Positions 29,813 to 39,011 are shown, counted from the stretch's first letter. The stretch: 64,000 nucleotides of DNA from Brevundimonas sp. (GCF_013912005.1 NZ_JACESB010000001.1:287205-351204), one strand, 5' to 3'. Numbers and translations are program-made. The notes: generated from the letters alone by a model not told the origin.

Positions 29813-29890
29813 CAAATCATTTAAGAACGAATGATTTGCTGACGAACAGTTCGTTGCCAAAGAAAACGTAAGAAATTTCTAAACATGTTT
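29813..29890. promoter_or_regulatory. Cluster of palindromes between marR and the chemoreceptor gene
   Basis: Four perfect inverted repeats lie in 78 bases: CAAATCATT (29813-29821) with AATGATTTG (29830-29838), 8-base spacer; ACGAAC-A-GTTCGT (29842-29854); AGAAATTTCT (29871-29880); AAACATGTTT (29881-29890). The region is AT-rich against the genome and separates divergent genes. MarR proteins bind such palindromes, so operators for the flanking regulator are the likely meaning. No sigma-54 -24/-12 element was recognised. Confidence 0.6.
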
Positions 29891-29927
29891 GAATGAATGT
29901 CGGCCTCGTCCAACCCTCGGAGGCGAC

Positions 29928-31472
29928 ATGATCGGCAAAACTCGCAACCGCATCGTAGAACTTGAAGAGAAAGCGAGAGCGCTTTCCTCGTTCGTTGATG
30001 CGATAAACAGGTCGCAGGCGGTCATCGAGTTTGACACACAAGGAAATATCCTCGCGGCAAACGAGAATTTCCTCAACGCCATGGGGTATCGCCTTGAAGA
30101 GATTCGGGGCCGCCACCACCGGATGTTCGTCGATCCGCAATACGCGCAGTCTCCGGAGTATTCGGACTTCTGGCGGCGGCTGAACGCCGGCGAGTTCTTC
30201 GCCGAGCAGTTCGTGCGCTACGGCAAGGGCGGTCGCCGGGTGGTGATCGAAGCCTCCTACAACCCGATCTTCGACCGCGACGGCAAGACGGAGAAGGTGG
30301 TGAAGTTCGCCACCGACGTGACGGCCGTGGTCGAGGAGCGCGAGCGCAACGAGGCCGAACGGGCGGCCGCGGCGCGAGAGCAGGCCCGGGTGGTGGAGAT
30401 CACCGCCCAGTCGCTGTCGGCGCTGGCCGACGGCGACCTGACGGCGCGCATCGCCGAGGAGTTCCCCGGCGACTACCGGAAGCTGCGCGACGACTTCAAC
30501 GCGGCGATGGCGAAGCTCGAGGACGCCATGGGCGAGATCGCCAGCAACACCGGCGCGCTCAAGTCCGGGGCGGGCGAGATCAGCCAGGCCGCCGACGATC
30601 TGTCGCGGCGCACCGAGCAGCAGGCGGCCACCCTTGAGGAAACCGCCGCGGCGCTCGACCAGATCACCGCCACCGTCAAGCGCACCGCCGAGGGCGCCCA
30701 GCGCGCCGGCTCGGTGGTCACCTCGGCCAAGACCGACGCCGAGCGTTCGGGCGAGGTGGTGTCGCGGGCGGTCGAGGCCATGGGCGACATCGAGCGGTCC
30801 GCGGGCCAGATCAGCCAGATCATCGGCGTCATCGACGAGATCGCCTTCCAGACCAATCTGCTGGCCCTCAACGCCGGCGTCGAGGCGGCGCGGGCGGGGG
30901 ATGCGGGCAAGGGCTTCGCGGTCGTCGCTTCCGAGGTCCGCGCCCTGGCGCAGCGCTCGGCCGAGGCGGCCAAGGAGATCAAGACCCTGATCTCCGCCTC
31001 GACCAACCAGGTGAAGACCGGCGTCAGCCTCGTCGGCGAGACCGGCCAGGCGCTGACCGCCATCGTCGAGCGGGTCGCCGAGATCAACGGCCTGATGAGC
31101 GAGATCTCCGCCTCGGCCCAGGAACAGGCCACGGCGCTGGCGGAGGTCAACACCGCCGTCAACCAGATGGACCAGACGACCCAGCAGAACGCCGCCATGG
31201 TCGAGCAGTCCACCGCCGCCAGCCACAACCTCACCCAGGAGTCCGAGCAGCTGTCGCAGCTGGTGGGCCGCTTCCGGACCTCGGCTTCGCAGCCGCAGCC
31301 GGGGCGCGGCGCCGGCGGCGAACCGGTTCCCGCCAACCGCGGTCACCGGGCGATCCAGGAGTCGCAGGCGAAGATCGCCGGGTTCGCCCGCCGCTACGCC
31401 GCGGCTCCGACCCGCGGCGCCAACGCCCTGGCCCTGAGCCCCACCGCCGAGGCCGATTGGGAAGAGTTCTGA
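29928..31472 (+). CDS. Soluble methyl-accepting chemotaxis protein with PAS domain
   Basis: A 514-residue receptor with no membrane helix. An N-terminal PAS domain (about residues 20 to 125: AVIEFDTQGNILAANENFLNAMGYRLEEIRG ... PIFDRDGKTEKVVKFATDVT) is followed by a HAMP-like stretch (LADGDLTARIAEEFPGDY) and the signalling hairpin whose tip reads IIGVIDEIAFQTNLLALNAGVEAARAGDAGKGFAVVA. The C-terminus DWEEF is a CheR/CheB tethering pentapeptide of the xWxxF type. The ATG at 29928 has CGGAGGCGAC before it. It is the first gene of the operon and shares one base with the next gene (TGATG), as in Caulobacter che clusters. Confidence 0.93.
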   Translation: MIGKTRNRIVELEEKARALSSFVDAINRSQAVIEFDTQGNILAANENFLNAMGYRLEEIRGRHHRMFVDPQYAQSPEYSDFWRRLNAGEFFAEQFVRYGKGGRRVVIEASYNPIFDRDGKTEKVVKFATDVTAVVEERERNEAERAAAAREQARVVEITAQSLSALADGDLTARIAEEFPGDYRKLRDDFNAAMAKLEDAMGEIASNTGALKSGAGEISQAADDLSRRTEQQAATLEETAAALDQITATVKRTAEGAQRAGSVVTSAKTDAERSGEVVSRAVEAMGDIERSAGQISQIIGVIDEIAFQTNLLALNAGVEAARAGDAGKGFAVVASEVRALAQRSAEAAKEIKTLISASTNQVKTGVSLVGETGQALTAIVERVAEINGLMSEISASAQEQATALAEVNTAVNQMDQTTQQNAAMVEQSTAASHNLTQESEQLSQLVGRFRTSASQPQPGRGAGGEPVPANRGHRAIQESQAKIAGFARRYAAAPTRGANALALSPTAEADWEEF

Positions 31473-31738
31473 TGCAGGGCCGCTACCCGCTTCCGGCGCG
31501 TCTGGAAGGCCCGGCGCTCCAGCAGGTCAGGACGGATCTCCTCTCGCTTCGCGGCGGTGATCTCGACCTCGACGGAGCGGGCGTCCAGCGCATCAACGGG
31601 CTGGGCCTGCAGCTGCTGATGTCGGCCATCAGGACCTGGAGCCACGACGGCCGCTCGCTCCGGATCGTCGAGGCCACGCCGGAGCTCGGCGCCGCCCTCG
31701 CCTTCGCCGCGACCCCCATCACAGGAGACCTGTCGTGA
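31472..31738 (+). CDS. STAS-domain protein at the Caulobacter cheX position
   Basis: An 88-residue single-domain protein. The layout MQGRYPLPARLEGPALQQVRTDLLSLRGGDLDLDGAGVQRINGLGLQLLMSAIRTW matches a STAS fold (anti-sigma-antagonist type): the loop ending in GLGLQLLM corresponds to the usual SSGLQLL phosphorylation loop, but the Ser-Ser is replaced by Ile-Asn-Gly, so it may not be phosphorylated. The start overlaps the receptor stop, and its own stop overlaps the next start. In Caulobacter the gene here is called cheX; it is unrelated to the CheX phosphatase of Thermotoga. Confidence 0.78.
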   Translation: MQGRYPLPARLEGPALQQVRTDLLSLRGGDLDLDGAGVQRINGLGLQLLMSAIRTWSHDGRSLRIVEATPELGAALAFAATPITGDLS

Positions 31739-32103
31739 GGACGACAACTGTTCTGACGGTCGACGACAGCCGCACCATGCGGGACATGCTTCGCCTCGCC
31801 CTCGTCGACGCCGACTTCAACGTCATCCAGGCCGTCGACGGCGTGCACGGCCTGGAGGTGCTCAGCGAGCACGAGCCGGACGTCATCATCACCGACATCA
31901 ACATGCCCAACCTCGACGGCTTCGGCTTCATCGAGGGCGTGCGGCGCGACGAGAAGCACGCGGCCACGCCGATCCTGGTGCTGACCACCGAGAGCGATCC
32001 CGGGAAGAAGCAGCGGGCCCGCGACGCCGGCGCCACCGGCTGGATCGTCAAGCCCTTCGACGCGGTGAAGCTGGTCGACGCGGTGCGGAGGGTGGCCGCA
32101 TGA
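31735..32103 (+). CDS. cheY: CheY-type response regulator (first copy)
   Basis: A 122-residue stand-alone receiver. Asp10 and Asp11 (VDDSRTMRDML) with phospho-acceptor Asp54 (TDINMPNLDG), a Thr in LTTES and Lys in IVKPF complete the active site. It starts at a GTG that overlaps the STAS stop by four bases (GTGA), with AGGAG upstream, and ends overlapping cheA. Likely the CheYI of the Caulobacter set, which carries the kinase signal to the flagellar motor or acts as a phosphate sink. Confidence 0.95.
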   Translation: MRTTTVLTVDDSRTMRDMLRLALVDADFNVIQAVDGVHGLEVLSEHEPDVIITDINMPNLDGFGFIEGVRRDEKHAATPILVLTTESDPGKKQRARDAGATGWIVKPFDAVKLVDAVRRVAA

Positions 32104-34274
32104 CGACCGGCGCCGGCGATCCGATGGAGGCCATCCGCGCCACCTTCTTCCAGGAGTGCGACGAGCTCCTGACGGAGCTGGAGAGCGGCCTGCTGGCGAT
32201 GCAGGAGGAGACGGCCGACGGCGACACGGTCAACGCCGTGTTCCGCGCCGTCCATTCGATCAAGGGCGGCGCCGGCGCCTTCGGTTTCGACGCGCTGGTG
32301 CGCTTCGCCCACGTGTTCGAGACCACCCTCGACGAGCTGCGCTCCGCCCGGCTGGCGGCCGATCCGGAGCTGATCGCCACCCTGCTGCGCGCTGGCGACG
32401 TGCTGGCGGACTTCGTCGCCTCCGCCCGGTCGGGCGGCTCGGACGAGCCGGCCTCGGCCGCCCAGGTGGTGGCGGAGCTGGACCGCTATGTCTCGACCGA
32501 CGTCGACGGGGCGGGGGAGGAGATGGACTTCGACTTCCAGCCCGCCGCGGTTTCGCTGGACGAGCCGCCGGCGCCGGCGGAAGCCGCGCGGTTGACTGTC
32601 CGCCTCCGCGCCGGCGCCGAGCTGTTCCGCAAGGCCAATGACGACCTGAAGCTGTTGCGCGACCTGGAGCGGCTGGGGGAGGCGACGATCGCCGTCCGCG
32701 CGGAAGGCCTGCCGATGCTGGACCAGCTGGACGTCGCCACGCCCTGTCTGGCGTGGGAGGTCGGGCTGACCGGACCGGGCGTGGACGAGAACGCCGTGCG
32801 GGCCGTGTTCGAATTCGTCGACGGCGACTGCGAGCTGGAGATCCTCGCCGCCGACCCCGAGGCTGTCGCCGAACCCGCGGCTGTGGCCGAACCCGCGGCG
32901 ATCGCGGAGTCCGGCGAGGAGACGCCCGACGCGGTGCTCAGCCGGCTGCTGGCCGAAATCCAGGATCCGGAAACGCCGGCCGCCGCCCCTTCGGCCGCGG
33001 CGCCTGCGGCCGCGCCGGCCGCGCCGGCCGCCGGTCCGACGCCCGCCGCGTCCGCCGACTCTTCCGTGCAGACCACCATCCGCGTCGACCTCGAGCGGAT
33101 CGACCGCCTGATCGACCTGGTCGGCGAGCTGGTCATCAACCAGGCGATGCTGGCGCAGCGGGTCGTCGAGGCGGGACTGGCGCGGTCGAGCACGATCGCC
33201 CTCGGACTGGACGACCTGGAGCAGCTGACCCGGGAGATCCAGGACAGCGTCATGGCCATCCGCGCCCAGCCGGTGAAGTCGGTGTTCCAGCGCATGCCCC
33301 GGCTGGTCCGGGAGGTCGCCGCGGCGACCGGCAAGCAGGTCCGGCTGGTCACCGAGGGCGAGGCGACCGAGGTCGACAAGACGGTGATCGAGCGGCTCAG
33401 CGAGCCGATCACCCACATGATCCGCAACGCCATCGACCACGGGCTGGAGACGCCCGAGGAGCGGCTGGCGGCGGGCAAGTCTCCGGAGGGGCAGGTGCGT
33501 CTCAGCGCCCGCCACCGCTCCGGGCGCATCATCATCGAGGTCTCGGACGACGGCCGCGGCATCAATCGCGAGCGGGTGCGGGCGATCGCTGTCGACAAGG
33601 GCCTGATCGCCCCCGAAGCGGCCCTGACCGACGAGGAGGTGGACAACCTGATCTTCGCCCCCGGCTTCTCCACCGCCTCCTCCGTCTCGGACATCTCGGG
33701 GCGCGGCGTGGGCATGGACGTGGTCAAGCGCTCGATCCAGGCGCTGGGCGGCCGCATCGTCATCAACTCCCGGCCGGGGGAGGGGTCGACCTTCGTTCTC
33801 AGCCTTCCGCTGACCCTGGCGGTGCTGGACGGCATGGTGGTGAGCGTGGGCGACCAGACGCTGGTGGTCCCCATCAGCCTGATCGTCGAGACCCTGAAGC
33901 CGAAGGCCGCCGAGGTGCGCGCCCTCGGGCCCGCCGGCACCGTGCTGGCGATCCGGGGCAGCCATGTGCCGTTGATCGACGTCGGCCGCTCGCTCGGCGC
34001 CGCGGCCGCCGAAAGCGGGGCCCTGGCGGGGGTGACCCTGCTGGTCGAGAGCGAGCTCGGGGGCCTCGCCGCCCTGCGCGTCGACGCGATCCAGGGGCAG
34101 CGCCAGGTCGTGATCAAGAGCCTCGAGCAGAACTACCGGCAGGTGGAGGGCGTCGCCGCCGCCACCATCCTCGGCGACGGCCGCGTCGCCCTCATTCTCG
34201 ATGTGGACGGGTTGCTCGCCGCGCGGCGGCGGCAGCCGGCGGTCCGTGACCTTCCCCAAGCCCTAGCGAGTTGA
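32100..34274 (+). CDS. cheA: Chemotaxis histidine kinase CheA
   Basis: 724 residues with the usual five domains. P1 carries phospho-His52 (RAVHSIKGGAGAFGF). A P2-like region occupies about residues 160 to 270, followed by a long Ala/Pro/Glu linker with repeats of AVAEPA. P3 dimerisation (ERIDRLIDLVGELVINQAML) and P4 ATPase follow with N box MIRNAIDHGLE, G1 VSDDGRGI and G2 ISGRGVGMDVVKRSI, all intact. P5 is the CheW-like coupling domain at the end. The start overlaps the cheY stop (ATGA). Confidence 0.97.
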   Translation: MTTGAGDPMEAIRATFFQECDELLTELESGLLAMQEETADGDTVNAVFRAVHSIKGGAGAFGFDALVRFAHVFETTLDELRSARLAADPELIATLLRAGDVLADFVASARSGGSDEPASAAQVVAELDRYVSTDVDGAGEEMDFDFQPAAVSLDEPPAPAEAARLTVRLRAGAELFRKANDDLKLLRDLERLGEATIAVRAEGLPMLDQLDVATPCLAWEVGLTGPGVDENAVRAVFEFVDGDCELEILAADPEAVAEPAAVAEPAAIAESGEETPDAVLSRLLAEIQDPETPAAAPSAAAPAAAPAAPAAGPTPAASADSSVQTTIRVDLERIDRLIDLVGELVINQAMLAQRVVEAGLARSSTIALGLDDLEQLTREIQDSVMAIRAQPVKSVFQRMPRLVREVAAATGKQVRLVTEGEATEVDKTVIERLSEPITHMIRNAIDHGLETPEERLAAGKSPEGQVRLSARHRSGRIIIEVSDDGRGINRERVRAIAVDKGLIAPEAALTDEEVDNLIFAPGFSTASSVSDISGRGVGMDVVKRSIQALGGRIVINSRPGEGSTFVLSLPLTLAVLDGMVVSVGDQTLVVPISLIVETLKPKAAEVRALGPAGTVLAIRGSHVPLIDVGRSLGAAAAESGALAGVTLLVESELGGLAALRVDAIQGQRQVVIKSLEQNYRQVEGVAAATILGDGRVALILDVDGLLAARRRQPAVRDLPQALAS

Positions 34275-34277
34275 GCC

Positions 34278-34733
34278 ATGAGCCCTGCCGAGGACAGACG
34301 AGAGCTGATCGCGTTCCGGATCGGTGAACAGGAGTTCTGCGTCGACATCCGCGCCGTGCGTGAGATCCGCGGCTGGACGCCGGCGACGCCGCTGCCGCAC
34401 TCGCCGGCCTATGTACGCGGCGTCATCAACCTGCGCGGGGCCGTGCTGCCGATCATCGACCTGAGCAGCCGCCTGGCCCTCGGGACGGCCGAACCCTCGG
34501 CCCGGCACGTGATCATCGTCGCGCGCGTGGGCCTGCGCACCGTGGGCCTGCTGGTGGAGGCGGTGTCGGACATCCTGACCATCTCCGACGAGATGATCCA
34601 GGCGACGCCGGACATCGCCTGCGAGGTGGTGCGCTCGTTCGTGAAGGGCGTGATCCCGGTCGACGGCCGGATGATCAGCCTGATCGCCCTGGACGGGCTG
34701 CTGCCGGAAACCCCGACGGAGATGGCCGCTTGA
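34278..34733 (+). CDS. cheW: Coupling protein CheW
   Basis: A 151-residue adaptor linking CheA to receptors. [51 protein letters not shown] (the family signature GVINLRGxVLPIIDLxxRL) and [13 protein letters not shown] are all typical. It starts three bases after cheA. Its stop overlaps the TTG start of cheR by three bases. Confidence 0.97.
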   Translation: MSPAEDRRELIAFRIGEQEFCVDIRAVREIRGWTPATPLPHSPAYVRGVINLRGAVLPIIDLSSRLALGTAEPSARHVIIVARVGLRTVGLLVEAVSDILTISDEMIQATPDIACEVVRSFVKGVIPVDGRMISLIALDGLLPETPTEMAA

Positions 34734-35578
34734 ACGCAGCGTTGCAGGCCGAGCCGGCCCTTGTTCAGGGCGAATTCGAGTACACGGCCGCCGATTTCCG
34801 GAACCTGGCGGGTCTTCTCTACGGCATGGCCGGCATCGAGCTGGCGGACATCAAGGCGCCGCTCGTCTATTCGCGCCTGGCCAAACGCCTTCGCGCGCTC
34901 GGCCTCAGCCGGTTTCGTGACTACTATGCGCTGCTGCGCGACCCGAAGTCCGAGGAGGAACGGTCCGCCTTCCTCAGCGCCCTGACGACCAACGTCACCC
35001 GCTTCTTTCGCGAGCCCCACCACTTCGACGCCCTGCGACGCCAGATCGAGGGCCAGCTGGCGCCCGCCGCCCGGGCCGGAGCCCGGGTGCGCCTGTGGTC
35101 GGCCGGCTGTTCGCTCGGCCATGAGCCGTATTCGATGGCCATGGTGCTGCTCGAGGCGCTGCCGGAGGCGGCGGAGCTGGACGTTCGCATCCTCGCCACC
35201 GACATCGACCCGCAGGTGGTGCGCCAGGCGGGCGCCGGGCGCTACCGGTCGGAGGACCTGTCTCCACTCGCGCCGGCGATGCGCGAGCGGTGGACCCGCA
35301 CGGTCGGCGACGAGCGCGAGATCAGCGCCGAGGTCAAGGCGCTGGTGCGCTTCGGGGTGCTGAACCTCCACGCCCCGTGGCCGATGTCGGGGCCGTTCGA
35401 CGTCATCTTCTGCCGCAACGTCGCCATCTATTTCGACGCCCCGACCCAGGCGCGGCTCTGGGAGCGGATGGCGGCCATCCTCACCCCCGAAGGCCGCCTC
35501 TACATCGGCCATTCGGAGCGGGCCGAAACGCCGATGCTCCGCACGGAGGGCCTGACCATCTACCGGAGGGCCGGCTGA
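34730..35578 (+). CDS. cheR: Chemotaxis methyltransferase CheR
   Basis: A 282-residue SAM-dependent enzyme that methylates glutamates on the receptor. [18 protein letters not shown] and [19 protein letters not shown] are the SAM-binding motifs; the second differs from the canonical GCSTGEEPYS at two positions. [25 protein letters not shown] is the catalytic-domain signature. The start is a rare TTG (34730) overlapping the cheW stop (TTGA). No closer ATG lies in frame, so coupling probably sets expression. It shares one base with cheB. Confidence 0.95.
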   Translation: MNAALQAEPALVQGEFEYTAADFRNLAGLLYGMAGIELADIKAPLVYSRLAKRLRALGLSRFRDYYALLRDPKSEEERSAFLSALTTNVTRFFREPHHFDALRRQIEGQLAPAARAGARVRLWSAGCSLGHEPYSMAMVLLEALPEAAELDVRILATDIDPQVVRQAGAGRYRSEDLSPLAPAMRERWTRTVGDEREISAEVKALVRFGVLNLHAPWPMSGPFDVIFCRNVAIYFDAPTQARLWERMAAILTPEGRLYIGHSERAETPMLRTEGLTIYRRAG

Positions 35579-36609
35579 TGGGGGAGGCCTACAAGGTTCT
35601 GATCGTCGACGATTCCGCCACCATGCGGGCGATGATCGGGGCTGCGCTGCGCACCGAGCCGAGGCTGCAGGTGGTCGGGGAGGCCGCCGATCCGCTGCAG
35701 GCGCGCGAGGCGATCCGGGCCCTTTCGCCGGACGTCCTGACGCTCGACGTCGAGATGCCGCGCATGAACGGGCTGGAGTTCCTCGAGCGCCTCATGCGTC
35801 TGCGGCCGATGCCGGTGGTCATGGTCTCGACCCTGACCGAGCGGGGCGCGGACGCGACGCTGGCGGCGCTCGAACTCGGCGCGGTGGACTGCATCGCCAA
35901 ACCCACCGGTCTGACGCCGGACCGTTTCCGCGGCCTCGCCGCGACCGTGCTGGCGGCGGCGCAGGCGCGTCCGCGCACCCGTCGTCCGCTGCCCCAGGTC
36001 GCCGCCGGCTACCAGCCGAGGGGCTCGCTCGTGGCGATCGGCGCCTCCACCGGCGGCGTGGAGGCCCTGCTGACGGTGATCGGCGGCTTCCCCGCCAACT
36101 GTCCGCCCACCGTCGTCACCCAGCACATGCCGGCCAGCTTCACGGCCAGCTTCGCCGCCCGTCTCGACCGGGTCTGCGCACCCCGGGTCAGCGAGGCCCG
36201 GGACGGCGACCCGCTCGAGATCGGGCGGGTCTACATCGCGCCGGGCGGCGAGGCCCACCTGGAGATCGAGCGCCGGGGCGGCCGCCTCGTCTGCCGTCTC
36301 GTGGAGGGGGATCTGACCTCGGGCCACCGCCCCTCCGTTGATCGCCTCTTCGGCTCGGTCGCGGAGGTCGCCGGACCGGCCGCGGCCGGGGCCCTGCTGA
36401 CCGGGATGGGTCGCGACGGGGCCGAAGGCCTGCTGCGGATGCGCAGGGCCGGGGCCCAGACGATCGCACAGGATGAGACCACCAGCGTGGTGTTCGGCAT
36501 GCCCCGGGTCGCCTGGGAGCTGGGCGCCGTGCAGCAGCAACTGCCGCTCGAAGCCATCGCCGGCGCCGTCCTCTCCGCGACCGGCAAAACTGTCCAGGGA
36601 GCCGCCTGA
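35578..36609 (+). CDS. cheB: Protein-glutamate methylesterase CheB
   Basis: 343 residues: a receiver domain with Asp11, Asp12 and phospho-Asp57 ([21 protein letters not shown]), a linker, and the methylesterase domain with Ser in [13 protein letters not shown], His in [10 protein letters not shown] and Asp in [13 protein letters not shown]. It removes methyl groups added by CheR. The start shares one base with the cheR stop (TGATG). Confidence 0.97.
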   Translation: MGEAYKVLIVDDSATMRAMIGAALRTEPRLQVVGEAADPLQAREAIRALSPDVLTLDVEMPRMNGLEFLERLMRLRPMPVVMVSTLTERGADATLAALELGAVDCIAKPTGLTPDRFRGLAATVLAAAQARPRTRRPLPQVAAGYQPRGSLVAIGASTGGVEALLTVIGGFPANCPPTVVTQHMPASFTASFAARLDRVCAPRVSEARDGDPLEIGRVYIAPGGEAHLEIERRGGRLVCRLVEGDLTSGHRPSVDRLFGSVAEVAGPAAAGALLTGMGRDGAEGLLRMRRAGAQTIAQDETTSVVFGMPRVAWELGAVQQQLPLEAIAGAVLSATGKTVQGAA

Positions 36610-36998
36610 TGCCTGCAGCCAACTCGCTCAAGGTTCTGGTCGTCGACGACCAGCAGACCATCCGGGCGCTGATCCGCAACAGCCTGAAGGACCTCGGCGT
36701 CAGCGTCATCGAGGACGCGGTCGACGGCGAGGACGCCCTGCGCAAGCTGCTCGCGGGCAACTTCAACCTCATCATCTCCGACTACAACATGCCCAAGCTG
36801 GACGGGCTGAACCTTCTCCGGGCCGTGCGGGCGGCGCCGCAACTGAAGCAGATCGGCTTCATCATGCTGACCGGCCGGGCCGACACCGATCTGGTCAAGC
36901 GGGCGGTGCAGTTCGGGGTCAACAACTACCTGGTGAAGCCGTTCACCGTCGCCACCCTGCGGAGCAAGATCGAGGCGGTCTACGGGGCGCTCACATGA
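36609..36998 (+). CDS. cheY: CheY-type response regulator (second copy)
   Basis: A 129-residue receiver with Asp13/Asp14, phospho-Asp58 (ISDYNMPKLDG), Thr in MLTGRAD and Lys in LVKPFTV, so fully active by sequence. The LNLLRAVRAAPQLKQIGFIMLTG stretch is typical of motor-binding CheYs. In the Caulobacter order this is CheYII, the major motor regulator. It overlaps cheB by one base and cheD by four. Confidence 0.95.
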   Translation: MPAANSLKVLVVDDQQTIRALIRNSLKDLGVSVIEDAVDGEDALRKLLAGNFNLIISDYNMPKLDGLNLLRAVRAAPQLKQIGFIMLTGRADTDLVKRAVQFGVNNYLVKPFTVATLRSKIEAVYGALT

Positions 36999-37516
36999 CC
37001 TCCCGACGGGTTCATGTGGTCCAGGGCGAGCACGCCGTCAGCGGCGACCCCGCCGTCTGCCTGACGACGGTGCTGGGGTCGTGCGTCGCCGCCTGCGTGT
37101 GGGATCCCGACGGCGGCGTGGGCGGGATGAACCATTTCCTGCTCCCGCAGGCGCCCGACGGCGAACCGGGCGATCGCCGCTACGGCGTCCAGGCCATGGA
37201 GCTGCTGATCAACGGTCTGCTGCAGTCCGGCGCCCGGCGCGACCGGCTGCAGGCCAAGGTGTTCGGCGGGGCCCGCATGAGCCGGCGCATGGCCGACATC
37301 GGCGGTCGCAACGCCGCCTTCGTGACGCGCTTCCTGGCCCACGAGGGCATCGTCCTGCACGGCTCCAGCCTCGGCGGCGACAGCGCGCGCCGCATCCAGT
37401 TCTGGCCCGCCACCGGGCGGGCGCGACAGCATCTGGTCAGCGAAACGCCGGCGGAGACCCTGCAACCGGCGCTCCATGCCCCGACGGCGCCGGCCGGCGA
37501 AGTGGATCTGTTCTGA
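36995..37516 (+). CDS. cheD: Chemoreceptor glutamine deamidase CheD
   Basis: A 173-residue enzyme that deamidates glutamines in the receptor methylation region. The catalytic dyad is Cys30 (TTVLGSCVAACVWDP) and His47 (GGMNHFLLP); KVFGGARM and a late SLGGDSARRIQF match the family. The ATG overlaps the cheY stop by four bases (ATGA), and its stop shares a base with cheU. Confidence 0.96.
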   Translation: MTSRRVHVVQGEHAVSGDPAVCLTTVLGSCVAACVWDPDGGVGGMNHFLLPQAPDGEPGDRRYGVQAMELLINGLLQSGARRDRLQAKVFGGARMSRRMADIGGRNAAFVTRFLAHEGIVLHGSSLGGDSARRIQFWPATGRARQHLVSETPAETLQPALHAPTAPAGEVDLF

Positions 37517-37872
37517 TGTCGCCGCGGGCTTCCACCGACATGGCCGGGCTGTTCGACGTCCTGTCGCGGGAGCTCGGCCGCTGGGGCGGAGCCGTCGACC
37601 GCATCGAGCGCGCGGTGGGCCGGGTCGTGCAGACCGGCGTCGCGGACCCGTCCGACCTCGCCACCCTCCAGGAGCTCGACGCCCTCCATCAGCACCTGCG
37701 GGAGCTGGAGCGGTTCTGCGCGGCCATCGCCGCAGAACCCCTCCCGGCCGACGCCGATGCAGACGGCCGTCGTCGCCTCGCCGCGGCGGGTCTCAACCTT
37801 CAGGGTCTGGCGGACCGCCTCGCCGGCCAGGCCGAGCAGGCGGCCCCCGCCGCCGTGGTGGAGTTCTGGTGA
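37516..37872 (+). CDS. cheU: CheU-like small chemotaxis-operon protein
   Basis: 118 residues, with no recognised enzymatic motif. It is mostly helical (LFDVLSRELGRWGGAVDRIERAVGRVVQTG; LATLQELDALHQHLRELERFCAAIAAEP; AAAGLNLQGLADRLAG). Size and place (between cheD and the third cheY) match cheU of Caulobacter, whose role is poorly known. The amphipathic helices suggest a coiled-coil partner for one of the Che proteins. The assignment rests on synteny more than on sequence. Confidence 0.7.
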   Translation: MSPRASTDMAGLFDVLSRELGRWGGAVDRIERAVGRVVQTGVADPSDLATLQELDALHQHLRELERFCAAIAAEPLPADADADGRRRLAAAGLNLQGLADRLAGQAEQAAPAAVVEFW

Positions 37873-37875
37873 GCG

Positions 37876-38469
37876 ATGCCGGGCCCCGACACCAGCATCA
37901 ATCTGCGGGCGGCCACGGTGTTGACCGCGGACGAGAACCAGTCGGGTCTCGACATCCTCGGCCAGATCCTGATGGGATTCGGCGTCCAGCGGGTGATCCG
38001 GGCCCAGACCCCTGACGAGTTCCGCCGCCATGTCGAGACGCACCACATCGACCTCGTCATCCTCGACTCCAATCTCGGCGGCGGCATGGGCTACGAGCTG
38101 GTCCACTGGCTGCGCCGCCTTCCGGCCGAACCCAAACGCTTCACGCCCGCGATCGTGCTCGCCGGCTACACGCCGCTGTCCCAGGTCGAACAGGCGCGGG
38201 ACTGCGGCGCCAGCTTCATGGTGGCGAAGCCGATCAGCGCCAACGTCCTGCTGGACCGGATCGTCTGGATCGGGCGAAGCGCGCGCCCGTTCGTCGAGGC
38301 GCCGGCCTATGTCGGCCCTGACCGGCGGTTCAAGAACGAGGGCGTCCCCTTCGGGGCCGCGGGTCGGCGGAGCGGAGATCTGTCCGGGGACCTGGGCGAG
38401 GCGGTCCAGCCCAACCTGTCGCAGTCGGAGATCGACGACCTCATGACGCCCAAGAGGATGATCCTGTGA
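37876..38469 (+). CDS. Receiver-domain protein with C-terminal tail (third CheY of the operon)
   Basis: 197 residues: a receiver with Asp19/Glu20 and phospho-Asp64 (LVILDSNLGGG) and a conserved Lys in VAKPIS, then a tail of about 65 residues with the strongly conserved-looking PAYVGPDRRFKNEGVPF. The GPDRRF segment recurs in alphaproteobacterial receiver proteins. The tail ends LSQSEIDDLMTPKRMIL, which resembles a binding peptide. It is CheYIII in the Caulobacter order. It starts three bases after cheU and overlaps cheE (GTGA). Confidence 0.85.
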   Translation: MPGPDTSINLRAATVLTADENQSGLDILGQILMGFGVQRVIRAQTPDEFRRHVETHHIDLVILDSNLGGGMGYELVHWLRRLPAEPKRFTPAIVLAGYTPLSQVEQARDCGASFMVAKPISANVLLDRIVWIGRSARPFVEAPAYVGPDRRFKNEGVPFGAAGRRSGDLSGDLGEAVQPNLSQSEIDDLMTPKRMIL

Positions 38470-39011
38470 GCGCCGTCGTCATCCGCCCCGTCTTCACCTC
38501 CCTGCAGAAGATGATCGACAGTCCGGGCGGCCGCCGGGCGGCCGACGTGCTGCAGGCGGCGGCCGCGAATCTCGCCGGGCTCGAGGATCGCCTCGCCGGC
38601 GAACTGGACGGGGTCCTCGAGGGCCTCAGGAGCCTGATCGACGGCCCGGGCCGCGGACGGCCGGATCCCGCGGCGTTCGCCGAGATCCGCCGGCTTGTAG
38701 AGCATGCGCTCAGCCTCTGCGGGCCGCTGGGCGAGACCGACCTGGCCGCCGCGATCCAGATGCTCGGCGTGCAGGCGGACACCCTGTCGGAGACCGACTG
38801 GTGGCCCGAGCGCGCGCTGGGGCCGGCCCTGGACCTCGTCTGCCTCCGCAGGGCGGGGGCGCTGCCGGAGGGGGCGTTCGGCCGGCTGATGGAGCAGCTC
38901 CAGCTCTGCCAGAAGCGCTATCGCGAGCAAGCCTCGCGCCGCGCGCGGAGCGAGGCGACACCGGACGCTGTCGCCGGCGCGGAGGCCGGCCTGCGGCGAG
39001 ACGGACGATGA
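38466..39011 (+). CDS. cheE: CheE-like protein, last gene of the che operon
   Basis: 181 residues starting at a GTG overlapping the previous stop by four bases. No enzyme motif is seen. It is helix-rich (MIDSPGGRRAADVLQAAAANLAGLEDRLAGELDG; FAEIRRLVEHALSLCGPLGETDLAAAIQMLG) with a basic C-terminus. Position and size match cheE of Caulobacter, where the protein affects motor reversals; the molecular role is not known to me. I give the name from synteny. Confidence 0.7.
   Translation: MSAVVIRPVFTSLQKMIDSPGGRRAADVLQAAAANLAGLEDRLAGELDGVLEGLRSLIDGPGRGRPDPAAFAEIRRLVEHALSLCGPLGETDLAAAIQMLGVQADTLSETDWWPERALGPALDLVCLRRAGALPEGAFGRLMEQLQLCQKRYREQASRRARSEATPDAVAGAEAGLRRDGR

Noticed and set aside
38288-38305. 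AlgR-like CCGTTCGTC sequence
   Set aside because: It is single, inside the coding region of the third cheY, with no second copy at 21 bp; taken as chance.
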